Positions 40,801-54,300 of a DNA stretch of 64,000 nt are shown here, piece by piece; position 1 is the first letter of the stretch; each line of letters opens with the position of its first letter. The notes under the pieces were generated by a model that was given only the letters and a program-made list of their open reading frames with translations, did no database searches and was not told the DNA's origin. Made by a program: the position numbers and the translations under genes. This DNA comes from Rachycentron canadum (Eukaryota > Chordata > Actinopteri > Carangiformes > Rachycentridae): positions 25,105,578-25,169,577 of the forward strand of contig CM076653.1 of assembly GCA_038496675.1 (NCBI GenBank), written 5' to 3'.

Positions 40801-43187
40801 TGGCTGTTGTAGCATTTACAGGCCGGGCTGGACCAGGGCTCCACTCTGCTGTTGCACTAAACCTGTCCCCCATAGTCTCCTCTACCTCTGCTGCATCATG
40901 CACAACCTCTGAAATGGAAAAAGGAACAACATTCATATACTGTAAATACAGCACATAAACATCTCATATTTCCAATGAATGCGAGTAGGCAGGGGGAAGA
41001 ATGCCAAGGATCTCCATTTGTTTTTCTCTAGATTTTCTTTTTTTTCTATGCAGTGGTTGGTGAATTTAAGTATCTGAATGCTCTTTATGACAGATGTTTT
41101 TACTTCAATATTTATCTTATTTCCTCATTGACTGTTTCCCATAAGGCCAAAATGACAAGAAATCACTTTACTTGTTTTATTACTGCAAATAAATGATACC
41201 CAGGTGGCTTTATAGTTTTTACTCTGTGTCATCTCAATGAGAATAACAGCAGCCCACGCATATGTTGGCAGCAGGAAACCAAATGCCAACTGAAATCTAC
41301 CTGTCAGTGGAGGCACCTGTCCTCCAAGAGGGTCAAGAGCCAAACTTGACGGGCTCGGCTGCACTGAGGTCCCTGGAGGAAGCCTTGTGTTGTTGATCAG
41401 CACATCAAATTTAGTGCTGCGGCAGGTGTTGCTGCAGACGGTGTCATGCTGGTAGAAATCTATCTGGCCAGAGTCCATCATTTTCCTGCGCGTGGGGAAA
41501 AAGAGGTTAAAAGTATCTGAGAAAATGTTTTTTGTTTCACAGCTGCTGAGGGGTGTTAAAGTATGGATTGGATTTGTTGAACTATCCCAATAGTTTGTTT
41601 GCCACAAAGCCCATTGATCTGACCTTTGCAGGAATAAAGATGAAAAGAGCAAATATTGCCTATTGAGCCGTTTTATTGACTTACGGCAACACCAAGAACA
41701 AGTGCAAACATGATAAAGGGGTGAGAAGTATCACCCAGCAGTCTGTTTGCATGTTATTTGATCCTACTATCATGATAATGCTGCTTACCGACTACCTCTG
41801 GAATGTGGTGCCAAACCCTGACACAGACAGACTCGACGTGCAAAGAGTGCAATTATATGAGTGAGATATACTGCTGACTGCATTAGATTAAGGTGTTTTA
41901 AGTCTTATGCCTTGATGCCAACACAACAGAGTGAAGGATTCCCTAAAGGGTCATTCAAATTTACACGACTGTGTCTCTCCAGCGGCAAATTTTTTTTTTT
42001 TTCTTTTTTTAATTTATTGCATCTACCTTAGCATAACACCTCCCAGTCTGATGGCCCTTTTCCAGTCCTTCAAAGTGGCTTTCCCTGCGAGGTGTACAAA
42101 CTGCTTAGGACTGATGAGCTGGTCGTTGAACTATAAAAGAAGAATAGTATGTGTAATGAAAGCTAATATACGTAAGAAGAGAGAAACATAAGAAAGATAT
42201 GACAGGCAAGAAGTGAAAATAATTATGTGTGTTGACTAAGAAAGGTTAAACAAAGTCATTCTTCCGTCTTAATACATTAATAATTCAGCACTTAATATAT
42301 CAACTTACTTTGACACATCTCACGTTGATTCCAGGACAGACAAACTTCTTAAACAGCAGAACTGCTCTGCTGTCTCCACATGTGATTGGGTAGCCATACT
42401 CAACTTCCTCTCCTTCTGCTTTACTGTCTTCTAGACCAAACACAACCAAAGCAACAACATAACCATAACCACCTACAGTGTGCATTCACACAAGTCGGAT
42501 TTATGCAAAACCATAAACAAATGTCTCAATATTCTTTAGTAATTAATTTAGTATGAATAACAAAGGTGCATTGAAATATGCTGCAAGAGATTGATTAGAT
42601 CACATAATACATTTATTGTATCTAAACAGTTGCTGACTTAAAATGCCTTGTGTCTGAGGGATGGAATGTCAGCTTTGAAAGAAAATCTCTCATCACTCAC
42701 CATGATGTGTCTCGATGGCCAGGACTGTAGTGCCAGTGTCAGCAATGTCATCATTAACCCTGCAGAGGGCAACATTTTCTCACATGTAAAATAACGACAA
42801 TTTAAATGCTACTTGAGAGTTGAATAGTTCCCAATTTAATAGGGAAATATCTAAATAGCTATTGCATCCCTAACATTTTTAACATAAAGGTGCTTAATTT
42901 TTTGCTAAATATAAGCAAGAAGTAGAGAGAAACTTAAAAATGCTGAAAATCAGTCTATATACTACTACAGATCTCTTATGCACTTACGGTTGTCTCTCTA
43001 TTTTTTCACAGAGCAAAATCAAAAACATCTATTTGCCCTTCACTGAAAACAAGCTAAGTTACCCATGCAGGATGGGCTGCAGGTGCAGGATGACTTGAGT
43101 CTTATGGTTGTTGCCACTGGGCTCCCCCTCCTCTTCCTTTACCATCATGAGCTCCCCTGAAGACACATTGACCTCAGCACCCGCCAT
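37849..43187 (-). CDS. gmeb1: GMEB1-like SAND-domain transcription regulator
   Basis: Nine coding exons: 43187-43063, 42759-42701, 42430-42309, 42130-42027, 41485-41301, 40908-40762, 38949-38812, 38586-38470 and 38384-37849. They sum to 1,533 bases (510 aa), with GT-AG sites and matching phases throughout. A SAND DNA-binding domain at about residues 72-155 shows the landmarks YPITCGDSRA, KKFVCPGINV, SPKQFVHLAG and the KDWK core, then the zinc-site region FYQHDTVCSNTCRSTKFD. SAND domains of this family bind glucocorticoid modulatory elements in the nucleus and tune steroid-receptor-driven transcription. The N-terminal KTQVILHLQP and the DFYQHD context match GMEB1 better than GMEB2. A helical segment (LWQGVADSGLMGEV onward) corresponds to the family's oligomerisation region. 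The last 180 residues (Ser/Thr/Gln-rich, then acidic, ending KKHKSK) do not resemble the mammalian tail as I remember it. A GMEB paralogue remains possible. Confidence 0.88.
38949..41300 (-). other. Introns of the GMEB1-like gene
   Basis: Two introns (41,300-40,909 and 40,761-38,950) flank the exon at 40,908-40,762. The longer, 1.8 kb intron includes purine-rich DNA around 39,170-39,440. No nested gene was recognised; the short open frames here lack domain content. Confidence 0.5.
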
Positions 43188-44365
43188 CGCCCCTCCCCAC
43201 AGAACTGCACGCAGAGAGGGCCAAGCACGCATGTTAACATCCAGAGCACACATGCATGCAGTGATGCTATTTAATGCATAAGTCAATAGAAGCCTCCCCC
43301 AAGTCTTTTCTGGCATGCAACTGTCATAGAAATGAATCCACAGTGAGCTTAAAATGGCATAATCCTCACATGGGGAGGCTTTGCTTCCTGTATTGGTGTT
43401 AAGAATGCACATGAATATCCTAGATGGTTGGACAAAAGCTTAAATCTGAGCTATTTGGAATTGTAAAACTGGTGCAGAGTGGAGTCAACAGGTCAAACTA
43501 AACTACCCTTGATGCATTTTTTAATCTATTTAAAGTTAAACTAGCAAATCAAAACAAGTTATTTAACATTGTTGCATTTAGGCTACTGTTTTTGCCGAGA
43601 ATAAAACAGCAATGATTGTTGAACAAATATAATTTGCAGGAGTTCTGTTGAACTAGTCAAACCAATCATCAAATCCCCATAGAAATCAAGATGTTAATTC
43701 TTTGTCTCTGTTGTAATACTGACCAGTAACCTATATATGTAATCTATAGACTACAATTTCTGAAAAGGTGACATATAAGGTTATAACATACAAGGTAATG
43801 GCATTCCTCTAAATACAGGCAGTAGGTGTTGACAAGTGTACAGTATAAACAGATTAGATGGATTAAATGTCAATAAACTGTTCAATTGAGTACTATCGTC
43901 ATGAGGAATTGTGAAAAAAGGATATGTAAATCCCCTGTTCAGTAAACAGTTACAGACTAATAAAACATGAATTTTCACCACAACAATTCTAGTATGACTC
44001 AACCCATACCACTTTCAGTCCTACACAAGCAGCAGCTGAAGCGTTAGATCGACAATATTAATAGCACATGAAGAAATGGAGGAGAAATAATTCACAAACT
44101 GGTAGAGAAACAAAACAGGCGACCTTTTCCATGCAGTGAAGAGCAGAATACAATGAACTGATCAACATATTCCACACTGATTGTATATGTACGGGACTTA
44201 ATATATCATGTAGCCCGTGTTGGATCACCAACTCCTACACGGACAGTTGCGTGTCTTTCTCACCCTCCTTCACCCACTCAAACTGACGTCTGTCGGTGCG
44301 GCAGCACGCACACCCCGGACAGCCACGGTGCGACGGCGCGCGCTCCTGTACCAGGGAGGGTGCAT

Positions 44366-44397
44366 ACACACACAAAACACACACACACACACACACC
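44366..44397. repeat. (CA)n microsatellite next to the gmeb1 first exon
   Basis: An interrupted CA tract lies about 50 bases past the donor of the probable non-coding first exon, so it sits at the 5' end of intron 1. Confidence 0.9.
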
Positions 44398-44447
44398 GGG
44401 TCTTCACTAAAACTCTCAAACACACTACCTGTCATAGTTTTACTTAC

Positions 44448-44620
44448 CTTTTACAGCAGGGGATAATTCATCCTCCGCTTGACAGAGATGTACAAGAGCA
44501 TGCGCCGTGCTGCTTCGTTACACTTCCTGCAGTGAAGGCAGCATTTGCCTGAGAAGCATCTGTCCCGCTGTCACGAGAAGCGGTTAGTTCGCACGCGATG
44601 TGTAAGTCGGTCAAACTGCT
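44448..44620 (-). promoter_or_regulatory. Probable non-coding first exon and promoter of the GMEB1-like gene
   Basis: A consensus donor (AAAAG|GTAAGTA) lies at 44,448. The corresponding acceptor is probably at 43,204 (GTGCAG|TTCTGTGG), 17 bases before the ATG, giving a 5' UTR intron of about 1.24 kb. CpG-containing DNA surrounds it (44,281-44,345 and 44,570-44,660). The transcription start is not determined, so the upstream limit is nominal. Confidence 0.5.
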
Positions 44621-45348
44621 CTTATGTGGCTCGGTTTGAGCGCCTCTGAGCCGTGGTGGTGCACAGGAAGACCTCAAGCCCCAGATACATGTTTTCCAGC
44701 CAAATAAAAACAGTGAGGATGTCTTTTTAATGCCCTCGTGGTAGGGTTCAGACTCAGCGCGCGCTTTGTATTTTTTAATTGACACTTGTGTGGATTCGCG
44801 TTTATTGGTCTGTCATGCAAAAAAAAAAAAAAAAACTGTCGAGGACAGTTGCATATTTGTGTTTTTGGTGCTGCCTGCGTTTCACCGGTAGGTGGCAGAG
44901 TTTGCTCTAAGTTGAAGAAAAAGAAATGAAGGCGTGACGCCATGGCACCGACAACACAAAACAAACTGTTGGTCCTAAGTATTTTGACCTTTGAGCGCAA
45001 CAGTTTCAGACTTTTTTCCCCCTCCATATTAATTTGTGCCACAGCCATTAAAAAGAAAATATCTATGCAGGGAACTGGTTTAGTGAAAAAAAGGGGGTAA
45101 ATCATTAGTATATCTGCCGCCGGCTGGTCTCAGATCACCGCACACCTATAAATCACACCGCCCATACATGGGAATGGAATGCTTGGGACTCTGTGATTGA
45201 CAGTCCAGCCAGCCAATGAGAAGTCGAGTTTAATTCCCGTGGCCAATAGTAAATACCCAGTACTTTGTACTATAACTTCTGACTGAAGGCAGAGCCTCGA
45301 GCCTGCGGGGCTTGCACCTTACTTTTTCTACGCGGACCTCTGGAAATC
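44621..45348 (+). promoter_or_regulatory. Shared head-to-head promoter interval, dcbld1 side
   Basis: Fewer than 1 kb separates the gmeb1 first exon (minus) from the dcbld1 start codon (plus). The plus side contains a CTCF-like word (CCGGTAGGTGGCAG, 44,885-44,898), a TATA-like TATAAAT at 45,147-45,153, a doubled TEAD-type word GGAATGGAATG at 45,171-45,181, and CCAAT boxes at 45,213-45,217 and 45,243-45,247. These are seen directly; their function is inference. Confidence 0.45.
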
Positions 45349-48300
45349 ATGCTCGCAAAGTGTGAAAACTTTGGGGATGCTGTGAAGTCTCTCGTCGCCG
45401 GTTTCTGGATCACTTTCAGCGTCTGTTCCGTAGTTGCTCGTGGGCAGGAGGGTAAGAAAAAAAGCCTATTTTGACTTTATTTACGTCTTTATTACGGCAA
45501 CGAGCAGCGAAAACAGACTATTTGCTATTTCATTTTCAACTAATGGTCTTTTAATGAGTAAAATGTCTAAAAAAAAAAACAAAAAAGAGGATAAAGAGAC
45601 CTTAAAGAGACCAACTGGCTCTTAAAAACATCCTTTGCATCCATCCTACCTAAGGTAGTGCTGAATTTTACATTCGTCCTCAACAGCTCCTGTCAGTTTT
45701 GACATGTTCTGGTGTGAATATTGATTTTATGAACCGCAAAAACACTCATCTGACCTAACTGCGTTTGGTGCAATGGCAAAATACTGTATGTCAAATTGAA
45801 GTAGGTGTAAAGGTCGACCGTGTAAAGTCATGGTAGCATTCTTGACATACTCTTCCCTTGTCCGTGTTTACCTACTGATCCCAGCTTTGAGCCTACCTTT
45901 CCCACGGAGTGTCTTTTTCCTGACCGCCGCCAAGTCCATGTTCAGTATGAATCAGATATAAAAAATAGTTTGTGGCCCCACACACCATGACTCCAACACT
46001 CAGACATACCCACAGATCTTTTCTTTTTTTCTTTTTTTTTCTTTTTTTTTTTTTTTTTTTTTGGTGTTTTAACTGTATCTGGGACTTTGGTTTCCTCACA
46101 TCAGAGGGTGATTAAGTCCAGGGTCTATTATTTATTCTGAGTCACTTTTTACTTACTGTGGAAATATGCAAAGAGCCTTTTGGTGGAGCCAGGGTATGGG
46201 GTAAAGATTTCAGCCTCTGTGTTGTAATGTTGTGATTGACACACAAGACAGAATAAGGCAGGGTAGTGACAGGTGAACATCCTGTCTTCTAGTGTGGACC
46301 TGTAAAGACCTGCCAGCAAAGCCTCAAACTGAAAACAATGTTGCCGGGGTGCTTTTGATTGACTGTCTGCTCTCCTGCCACCCAGTTTAACGCCACTTTT
46401 CTGCAACTCACCATCTAAATATTATAACTGATCACTACAGGCTGAACACAAATCTCTCGCTGCATGACACTCGAAACAGACCGGCTTGGAGACAGACTGT
46501 AGGTGAAAGGGTTCAGTGAGCAGGGGAAGATTAGCGGCCACCCAGAACTTCCCCAGCATTGCTGCCACTGTGGCCTCCCACCGGAAGGTGACAGATCCAC
46601 GCTCTGTTGCCCACAGTTACATTATGTCGCTGTGGCATTTCCAGGGAATCCTTTGGGAACTTGAGGAGGGGGTTGGGGTTAGGGTTGGGGGGGGGAGTAA
46701 CAACATCCAAAGGTTTATGGTATAAGGAACTTAGGAGCTTTCGGGAAGCAGGGGAACAGCTGGGGTGATGCAGGATGTGTGTGACACAGTCAGTGGAAGG
46801 TTATCCTCTTGTTTGCCTTCAACAAATTTCCAGCACCCTTATAAGGAAAACAAGAACAAGCTTGATGTGTCGGCTTGGATGGACACTGGTGCCTTTTTTA
46901 TGTTTTGACCATTCTTGGAACTTGACATTTTTGGGGGTAGGATGTGAGTCTGCGGCCCCGACAGCACTTATCTTTGTGTGACCACTGTGGGAATTGACTC
47001 ATTTATTTTCTGTGATCCACAGGGATTTTACACAATCTAAATATTTGTGTCTTTCCCCTCTCCAGTTCAAGTGTTAGTCACAGTAACCGCAGGTCAGAGG
47101 ATGTAATGAATCAACATTAAAAAAAAAAAAAAAAAAAAAAAATCATTATTCGTAAAGAAACTAATTAATAGTTTTTGAAAAATAAACTGATTTAAGAACA
47201 GAATTGCCTTCTAGACAATACATTTTTGAAATTAATATTTAATCTGTAAATTGTTTATCTTTTGCAATTTATCAAATGTACAGGTTATTGTTTTTGGAGA
47301 TGAGCCCTTTTTACACCAGCAGTTGTACCATTTCACAGTTATGATCAGAATAGTATAAACGTGCCCTGGTCTGCTGTGCACGTTCAGAATAGACTTATTA
47401 CTCATCTGTCCTGAAATAAGACATTGAAAAGCCCCAAGTGTATTTAAGTATGCAAACTAATGATGAAAATGTCTGTAGTTATGAAGCATTGGCTTTGCTT
47501 AAGCTTAATGTCCTCAGTTGTTAATTCTTCTTTTCTCACAGCTGTTTTAGAGTTGGAACATATTAGTTTTAAAATACTTTGGTATTTACCAGCTGTAAAC
47601 ATGGTTGATTGAAAACTATACAGCTGATTTGATTAATCTACATTAAACAATATGTAGTTTTTGTAAATCATAAAAAAGAGAAGAGAAAAGAGAATGCAAA
47701 TAATATGATAGTTACAGTTTTTCAAATGTAAATATTTGCTTTTAATCTTTTTTCACCTTTGGGTTTTGGATCATTGGGCTCATGAAAATTGTAACAGCTG
47801 CTTTTGACTCTTCTGAGATAAATAACTAAATGATGACTTAAGAAAATTATAATAAACATTTTTCTATAATGAAAATGATTACCACATACACTGTAAAAAC
47901 TAGCAGCGTTTGTCATCAAAACTTTAAACTTAACTTAAAATAATTTTGTTTAAAAACTCTTAAAACCTGAAATTTAGCTTCCCTTAAATTGCCATTACTG
48001 AAAAAATAAAAGCAATTCAGTCTTTGCCACTACAGTGTTTTAAAAAGTCATCAAGTGACACAAAATCTGAAAGATAACTCTTGAATTCAGTTAAAGCACT
48101 TATTTTTAAAGAACGCATTGTGTTTCTGGTTTTGATCAGCTAAATATGTCCTGCAAGCTGAGGTTGAATTCTGATCCCTTTTCTTCTGTCACAGCCTTTC
48201 ACTATTGTATTTACATTTATTTCAGGTAATGGCTGTGGACATACACTACTGGGCACACAGTCCGGCACCTTGGCCTCTGAGAACTATCCAGGCACCTACC

Positions 48301-51300
48301 CCAGTAACACTTGGTGTAAGTGGAGGCTTCGTGTGCCAGAGGGCCGCACGCTGCGACTGCTGTTTGGAGATTTTGACATTGAGAGCAGTCCGGGCTGTAG
48401 CAATGGCTCTCTTGTGATCACAGACAAGAATGGAGAACCTAGTCTGGGTGAGCTTGTCCAGTGTGGTCTTTAGATGTATTTCAGGTTAATGTCCAATCAT
48501 CAAGAGCCCTGAACATCACAGACATGCTCTCATTTCTCCTGTGTACCCATCACTCTTCACTGAAATACCTGCTGGTAGATTTTTCATGTTCCGTGTCATT
48601 ACTGATGCTCTCACAGCCGTGACTGTGGGGTACACACACAGCATGCCATTCCACTGACACATTAATCACTGAGGCAAACCTGGTTTCACAACTGACACAT
48701 GCATGTTTTCCAACCAGGTGTGTCAAGTCGTGTCTTGAGGGCATACAATTTTGACAACTGTCATGTGATTGCAATATTCTGTTAGGCTGCCTTTTGTGTC
48801 TACTATTGGATTACACAGAACCTGTATGGCGATTTGTATTTTGTTTTCTTTGCTGCATAGCTGTTCTCCAGGTGACAGCCTACATGGTAACAGTAGCATT
48901 AGTAAAGTAAAGCATTAGTGTCTTGATGTTGACTGTTCTTTTGGTTTTTTTTTGTTTTTTTTTTAAGAAATGTATTTTGTGGGTCTGCATGTTCACAGGT
49001 CCAGTGTGTGGGAAGCTTGATTCATCACAGAAGAATGTGACACTAAAAGGCAATGAAGTGACAATAACCTTCAAGTCAGGCCCACACCGCTCTGGACGAG
49101 GGTTTCTACTGTCCTATGCCACAGACCAGTTTCCAGGTATGACTGCAATTTGTACACGCTGATTTAAGCCATGCATGTGACAATAAGTACTATTTGTGTC
49201 ATTACGATAAGTATATGAACTGTGTGTATGTGTTTGTGTTGTTATTATGCATTTGATTTATAGTTTGAATTCAGTTTCTAAAATGGGCACATGTCCAGAT
49301 TCACACTGGTGTAATTATAACACCAGCGTCTGAGTGAATATTTGCCCAATTGTATGTGCACTTGTGTGTTGAAGTGTATATAAGTGTAGTTGTGAGTGCA
49401 TTAGTCACTTCTTATTGGCATTCATCCTCCATCACTATCTTTGCTCTGCTGTGTTTGCTCAGAAAGAGTTAGACTCCTTCTCTCAGGCTGAATGGAATGA
49501 GGCCTCAGGCTTCAGTCTGTTGCATGAAGTGGCTGGCTTTTTTTTTTTTTTTTTTCTTCTCTCTCCCTCCTCTTCATTAGCCTGTTAACCACTGCAAGCT
49601 CACTCCTATCCCATGTTTGTCACCATAAGGCATCTCATTCAATCACAAAATAATACAAAGGTTAAAGTTCCTCCTGTGTTTTACACATGACAATGTGGCC
49701 ATGTTGAGTTTGAATGCCAGTCTATACTTAGAGATAGTTTCCTTTTCTCTACATGAGGTAATCTGTCCTGTACAGTATGTATCATAGTTTCCTGTTTTTC
49801 ACTGAGTTGTTTATGAAATCCTGCAGCGTCTGGAGCTAAGCCCATGTTCAGACATACAAACCACTGTCTGTTAAGTGTGATCACACGAAGACCATTTGCT
49901 GTACTTGTGAACTGTGACAAAGTCACAGTAACAAAGGGCTTAGTCACATCAACAGCGATGACCGCTCATCCCCTAATTTAGCACACAGAGCATACTAGAC
50001 TGTCTAACACAGAATCTGTTTGTGTGTTTTTGAGTGAATGGCGGGGGGTATTATGTAAGCCTGAGATACTGGGTTTTGCACCGTACCAAAAAAATAAATA
50101 AATAAAAAATAGTTGAAAGTAATTCTCAAAAGTGCCAATTTGCTTTCGTTACAGATCTCATTTCTTGTTTACAACGAGGGTCTCATTTTAACTCGGAGCA
50201 TTTGAGGTAAGCGGTGGACCTCAACTTTTTCTTTAATGGAATCAGTTTCAGTAGAAAAGAGTTTCTTACATGTTACTCTGCTGTCAGTGTGTACTGCCCT
50301 GCCGGATGTAAGAATGTCACAGGGGACGTGTGGGGGAACGCTGAACATGGTTACAGAGATGTAAGCACACCACATTTCATGCAGTCAATCTGTGTTACAC
50401 TTTTTAAATCAAAATCGCATCTAAAAATGCCCCATACTTCTTCTCCTTCACAGACCTCAGTGCTTTGTAAGTCTGCTGTCCATGCCGGAGCTGCATCTGA
50501 TAATATCGGAGGTCGTGTCACTGTGACACGCGGGAAAAGTCTTACACTCTATGAATCCACCTTTGCCAATGGAATCCTTTCTAAAATGTGTGTATCTGCT
50601 GTTATTTGTTGACCAATTATTCAAAATGAGCGATAACTGTAATATCACAGATCCTGACAGTAAGCTCCAAAAGAGTTTAGTGAAATTCAGATTTGTATAT
50701 AATTATGTATAGATGTACTGACTAATTTAACTGGCCTCTTTTCACAGGGGATCATTATCTGAAAAGAAGCTGCTCTTCAGCCAAGGTATGAGTCCAACAA
50801 GACATTTATCACCATATGTTGCTGATTTGTTATAATGCTATAATTACTCTATTTGCATTTTGAATACATTTACTACAAATAACATAGTATCTACATTCCT
50901 GCTGTTCTTTTTTCAATCAGTAAAGCATAAATGACTTGTGTTACCATATACCATTTTCATCACTCCATCTTGTCCTTCTCTCTGAACAGAATGCAACAAC
51001 ATCCTGACTGTTTCTGCTTTTAATGCCTCCTCATTCTGGACCAAAAACAGTGAAGAGCACAGGATGTTCTGGTCCTCCAGAAACATGGAAACTAGCCATG
51101 AGTTACTACCTTGGGCAGCGGACAGAAATGATCCCAACCCGTGGGTGGAGCTGGAGCTGAGCGATAGAAGTACTATCACAGGTATGCTGAAATGCAAAAT
51201 GTTAAATTAATATTAATATGTAAAAATCTGTCTATTTGAATGAACCTGTATTGTCAAAAAATCCAGTGAAAAGACCAAAACCAACAATAAATTGAACCAA

Positions 51301-54300
51301 ACAACAAGTGCTGCCTATTTAGCCAAAACATTATATTAGGTTATTCCTCTGAGCCACTGACTTACATTGTTGTCCAAAAACAACTTGAATCACATGAATG
51401 AGTCCCAATGTTGCTCATGTTGACATGGTTCTTCATGACAATGAATATGACCACAGTAATTAATTTTTATTCGCATGCATTGCACTGCTGCCAGAAATAT
51501 TTGCTGGCACATCAAATGTGTATTATTTCACCACTGAAAATAGCCCCCAACAAATACACTTAATTTTCCTGTTTAAGTAAAGTTTGTCTACATCCTTCTA
51601 CATTGTTTAAATCTACAGTGCTGAGCTGTTTTCAAAAACCTTTGTATATGCAACCTGTTTTTAAAGATTTACAAATTCATAAGGGGCCAGTGTGTTTAAA
51701 GCTGAGTTACACAGGCGAGGTACAGAGGTCATGCTAATACTGACATGGACCGTCTTGTTGGTGTTTTCTTGGATTTTGTTGACAGTAAGAAAAATATAGA
51801 CCACTGACCTCAAAATGGTTAAGTTCACTCTGATCCCGATTCTTACTTTCCACAGTATTTTGCTGTGAAACCACTTTCATCTCATCTTAAATATTGATCT
51901 GAAAAACATGTGTTCTCTTCCCTCAGGAATAATAACAATTGGATCAAATGAGTACTACACAGAATCCTACATTCTTGTTTTCAGCAAGGACGGAAAGAAT
52001 TGGAAGTTTTACAAAGGCGCTCCCAGCCGAGAAACAAAGGTATGCATTGCAGTGGACTGATGTTCACTTGTTGGTTCTTAGCGAGTCTCCAATACTCCTC
52101 AACTTATATGGCAACTGAGTTTTCACTGGAGGCTTCCTGGTGTTAATAAGTAAGTGAATAAGTAACATGATTGTTATGGTTCCCAGGTGTTTCAGGCCTA
52201 TACTGACGGCCACCTCAGCGTCCTCAACAATTTGTTTCCCTCTGTGGTGGCTCGGTTTGTTCGGCTAAAGCCGCTGAGCTGGCATGGCAGAGCTTCAGCT
52301 CAGGTCCAGGTCCTGGGCTGTCCTATTACAAAGGTGACGCCAAAGTCCCACTCAGGTGGAGGTACGCGTTAATAATCTCCAAATTTACATGATTTATTCA
52401 GAAATTGAGAATTTGTGATGCTAACTTATGCCATGCTGCTACTTATCCAACAGAATCTCCGTCCATCAAGAGAAACATGGGTACAGGAGTGTCACACCCG
52501 AGCTCCTCCCCCACCCCCGAAGAGGGCCCGATGTTAGTGGAAACTAAACTGAGTAAGAAAAACAAATCAAAATGTCCTTCAATCTCACATTCAATATTGT
52601 TTACATTGCAATAAACTGCATTCCTTCCTCACACTTGTAGAACTGTTTACTTACTCTGATGCCTATGCTGCTCTAGGCACCAGTCAACCAGTGATAGTGG
52701 CTGTGGGAGTGGTACTGGGGTTGATAATGTGTGGCAGTTGTTTGTTGGCTGGAGTCTGGTGGAAGCGAAGGTACTATATTTTAATATAATGTTTTATACC
52801 TCTATACTACTTATCTAACTAAATGTTTATCTCTTATTGTTGTACCTTTTTCACATGCTCTTATAGAAGTTAGGTATAAGCAGAAGGTAATGTTAATTAA
52901 AAGTATTTTGACGTTCAGGAAGTTCTGTTCACTGCAACTTCACAAAGCCTTGGGTTGACTTCTTGTTACATTTGATCAGAAGTCTGAAAATCAAAGATAT
53001 GTTGTTTAGAGCTATTATTTCTTTATTATTATTTTTCTAGTGATTGATTAATCAACTAGTCATTTCAGCTTTGTATGGTTAAATGGTTTTGCATGCATAG
53101 AGCTTTGACGCTAGTATCTGAGTGATGCTTTAGGAGCTGGTGACCTCGAGGTGAGCAGGACACAGAGCTATCCATTACATAGTAAACCGGCCAAATTGAA
53201 GTGTTGACTTGTTGGTCTGATTAGTTTCAACTTTTCATCTTGTGTTCACAAGAAATAAATACTTATATACTTTGTGTTCATCTCCTCCATACAGAAAAAA
53301 AGATTCACAAATGAAGTACACTTTACCCACAAGTAAGTCAAGTGCTCTTTCAAACTTTCTAATAATTTTACAATCTCCTGCTAGAAAGCCTCTGACTCCA
53401 TCTTGTGTGTTGTATTGTCATGCAGGTTGTCAGAGTTTCCAGGCAAAGAGTCTCCCCTGCCCACAATCAGAGCTTATCTCCTACCCTCTGGAGCGAAATG
53501 TCCATGACGCTTTACCTAGCCCTCCTCTCAATGGTGAGAATTCATATAAGTGTTTTGTGGCTTTTTATTTTTTTCAAGTGGCAGCTACTCAATCTTTCTA
53601 CAAGTAACCATCAGCTGCTGCCTTTTTTCGCTGTATTTTCACAGCCCATTCCGAGTTTACTGGTTGTCTCAAGTTTTTCCCTCCTCCATCTTTCCACTCT
53701 AACAGTTTCTGGCCTCAGTGGTCAGTTTGAGGAGCTCATGCCAGGCCTGACAGACAAACAGCTCTCTCCACGGGCTGTCCATTCATTGCCCAGGCTCAGC
53801 CCATCACCCAGTCGCAGTATAAACATTCCTTTCTTTGGTCCACGGAGCCTCTCTGAAAGAGACCCTTTAATTGGAGCTCGATAGAGAGTGCTCAGCCTAC
53901 TCCCCACTACCGGTAGCTTCTCTGACTCCCCCCATCCCCTCTCCCAGCGAGAGGGCCCTTCACAGAGGTCCAGTGATAAACAGGACAGAGGGTCAACACT
54001 AAGACAATCAAAGCCATCACTAAAGCTTGTCTAATTAAAATAGTTCTAGCTCTGAGTCTCCCCGTGGACTCTTGAGTGAGGTCTAGGCCTCCCACACCAC
54101 AGCCTTCTGCAGGGGCGAAGAGTAGGGTCTGGTCTGGCCTGGGTGCTACACTGTCATCCCCCATCCCTGTGATTAGAGAAGACGTTGTTGGCCAGGCAAC
54201 TCGTGCAAGGGCTCAACGTTAGTTTGGTATGAGACTGCTTTTAGACTTGTGAGTCTCAGAGATATAGAAATAAAACAGTGCCAGTGTGACGTACCTACTG

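Larger units (their letters stand above)
45452..48225 (+). other. First intron of the DCBLD1-like gene
   Basis: A 2.8 kb intron with a GTAAGA donor and TTATTTCAG acceptor. It contains a long T tract (46,019-46,062), a G-run cluster (46,668-46,695) and an A tract (47,119-47,142). No internal coding exon is needed, because the phases of exons 1 and 2 join cleanly (Gly codon split as G/GT). Confidence 0.8.

Noticed and set aside
41125..41652. A 175-codon minus-strand frame
   Set aside because: Only 41,301-41,485 is a real exon of the GMEB1-like gene; the flanks are intron read-through.
37849..43187. GMEB2 as the identity of the SAND gene
   Set aside because: FNDQLISPKQ, KMMDSGQIDF and KTQVILHLQP agree with GMEB1 and not with the GMEB2 residues at these places.
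53405..53705. Open frame continuing from the dcbld1 exon region into intron
   Set aside because: This part has a phase-correct donor at 53,534 and reads as intron. Only 53,706-53,884 is kept as a candidate exon.
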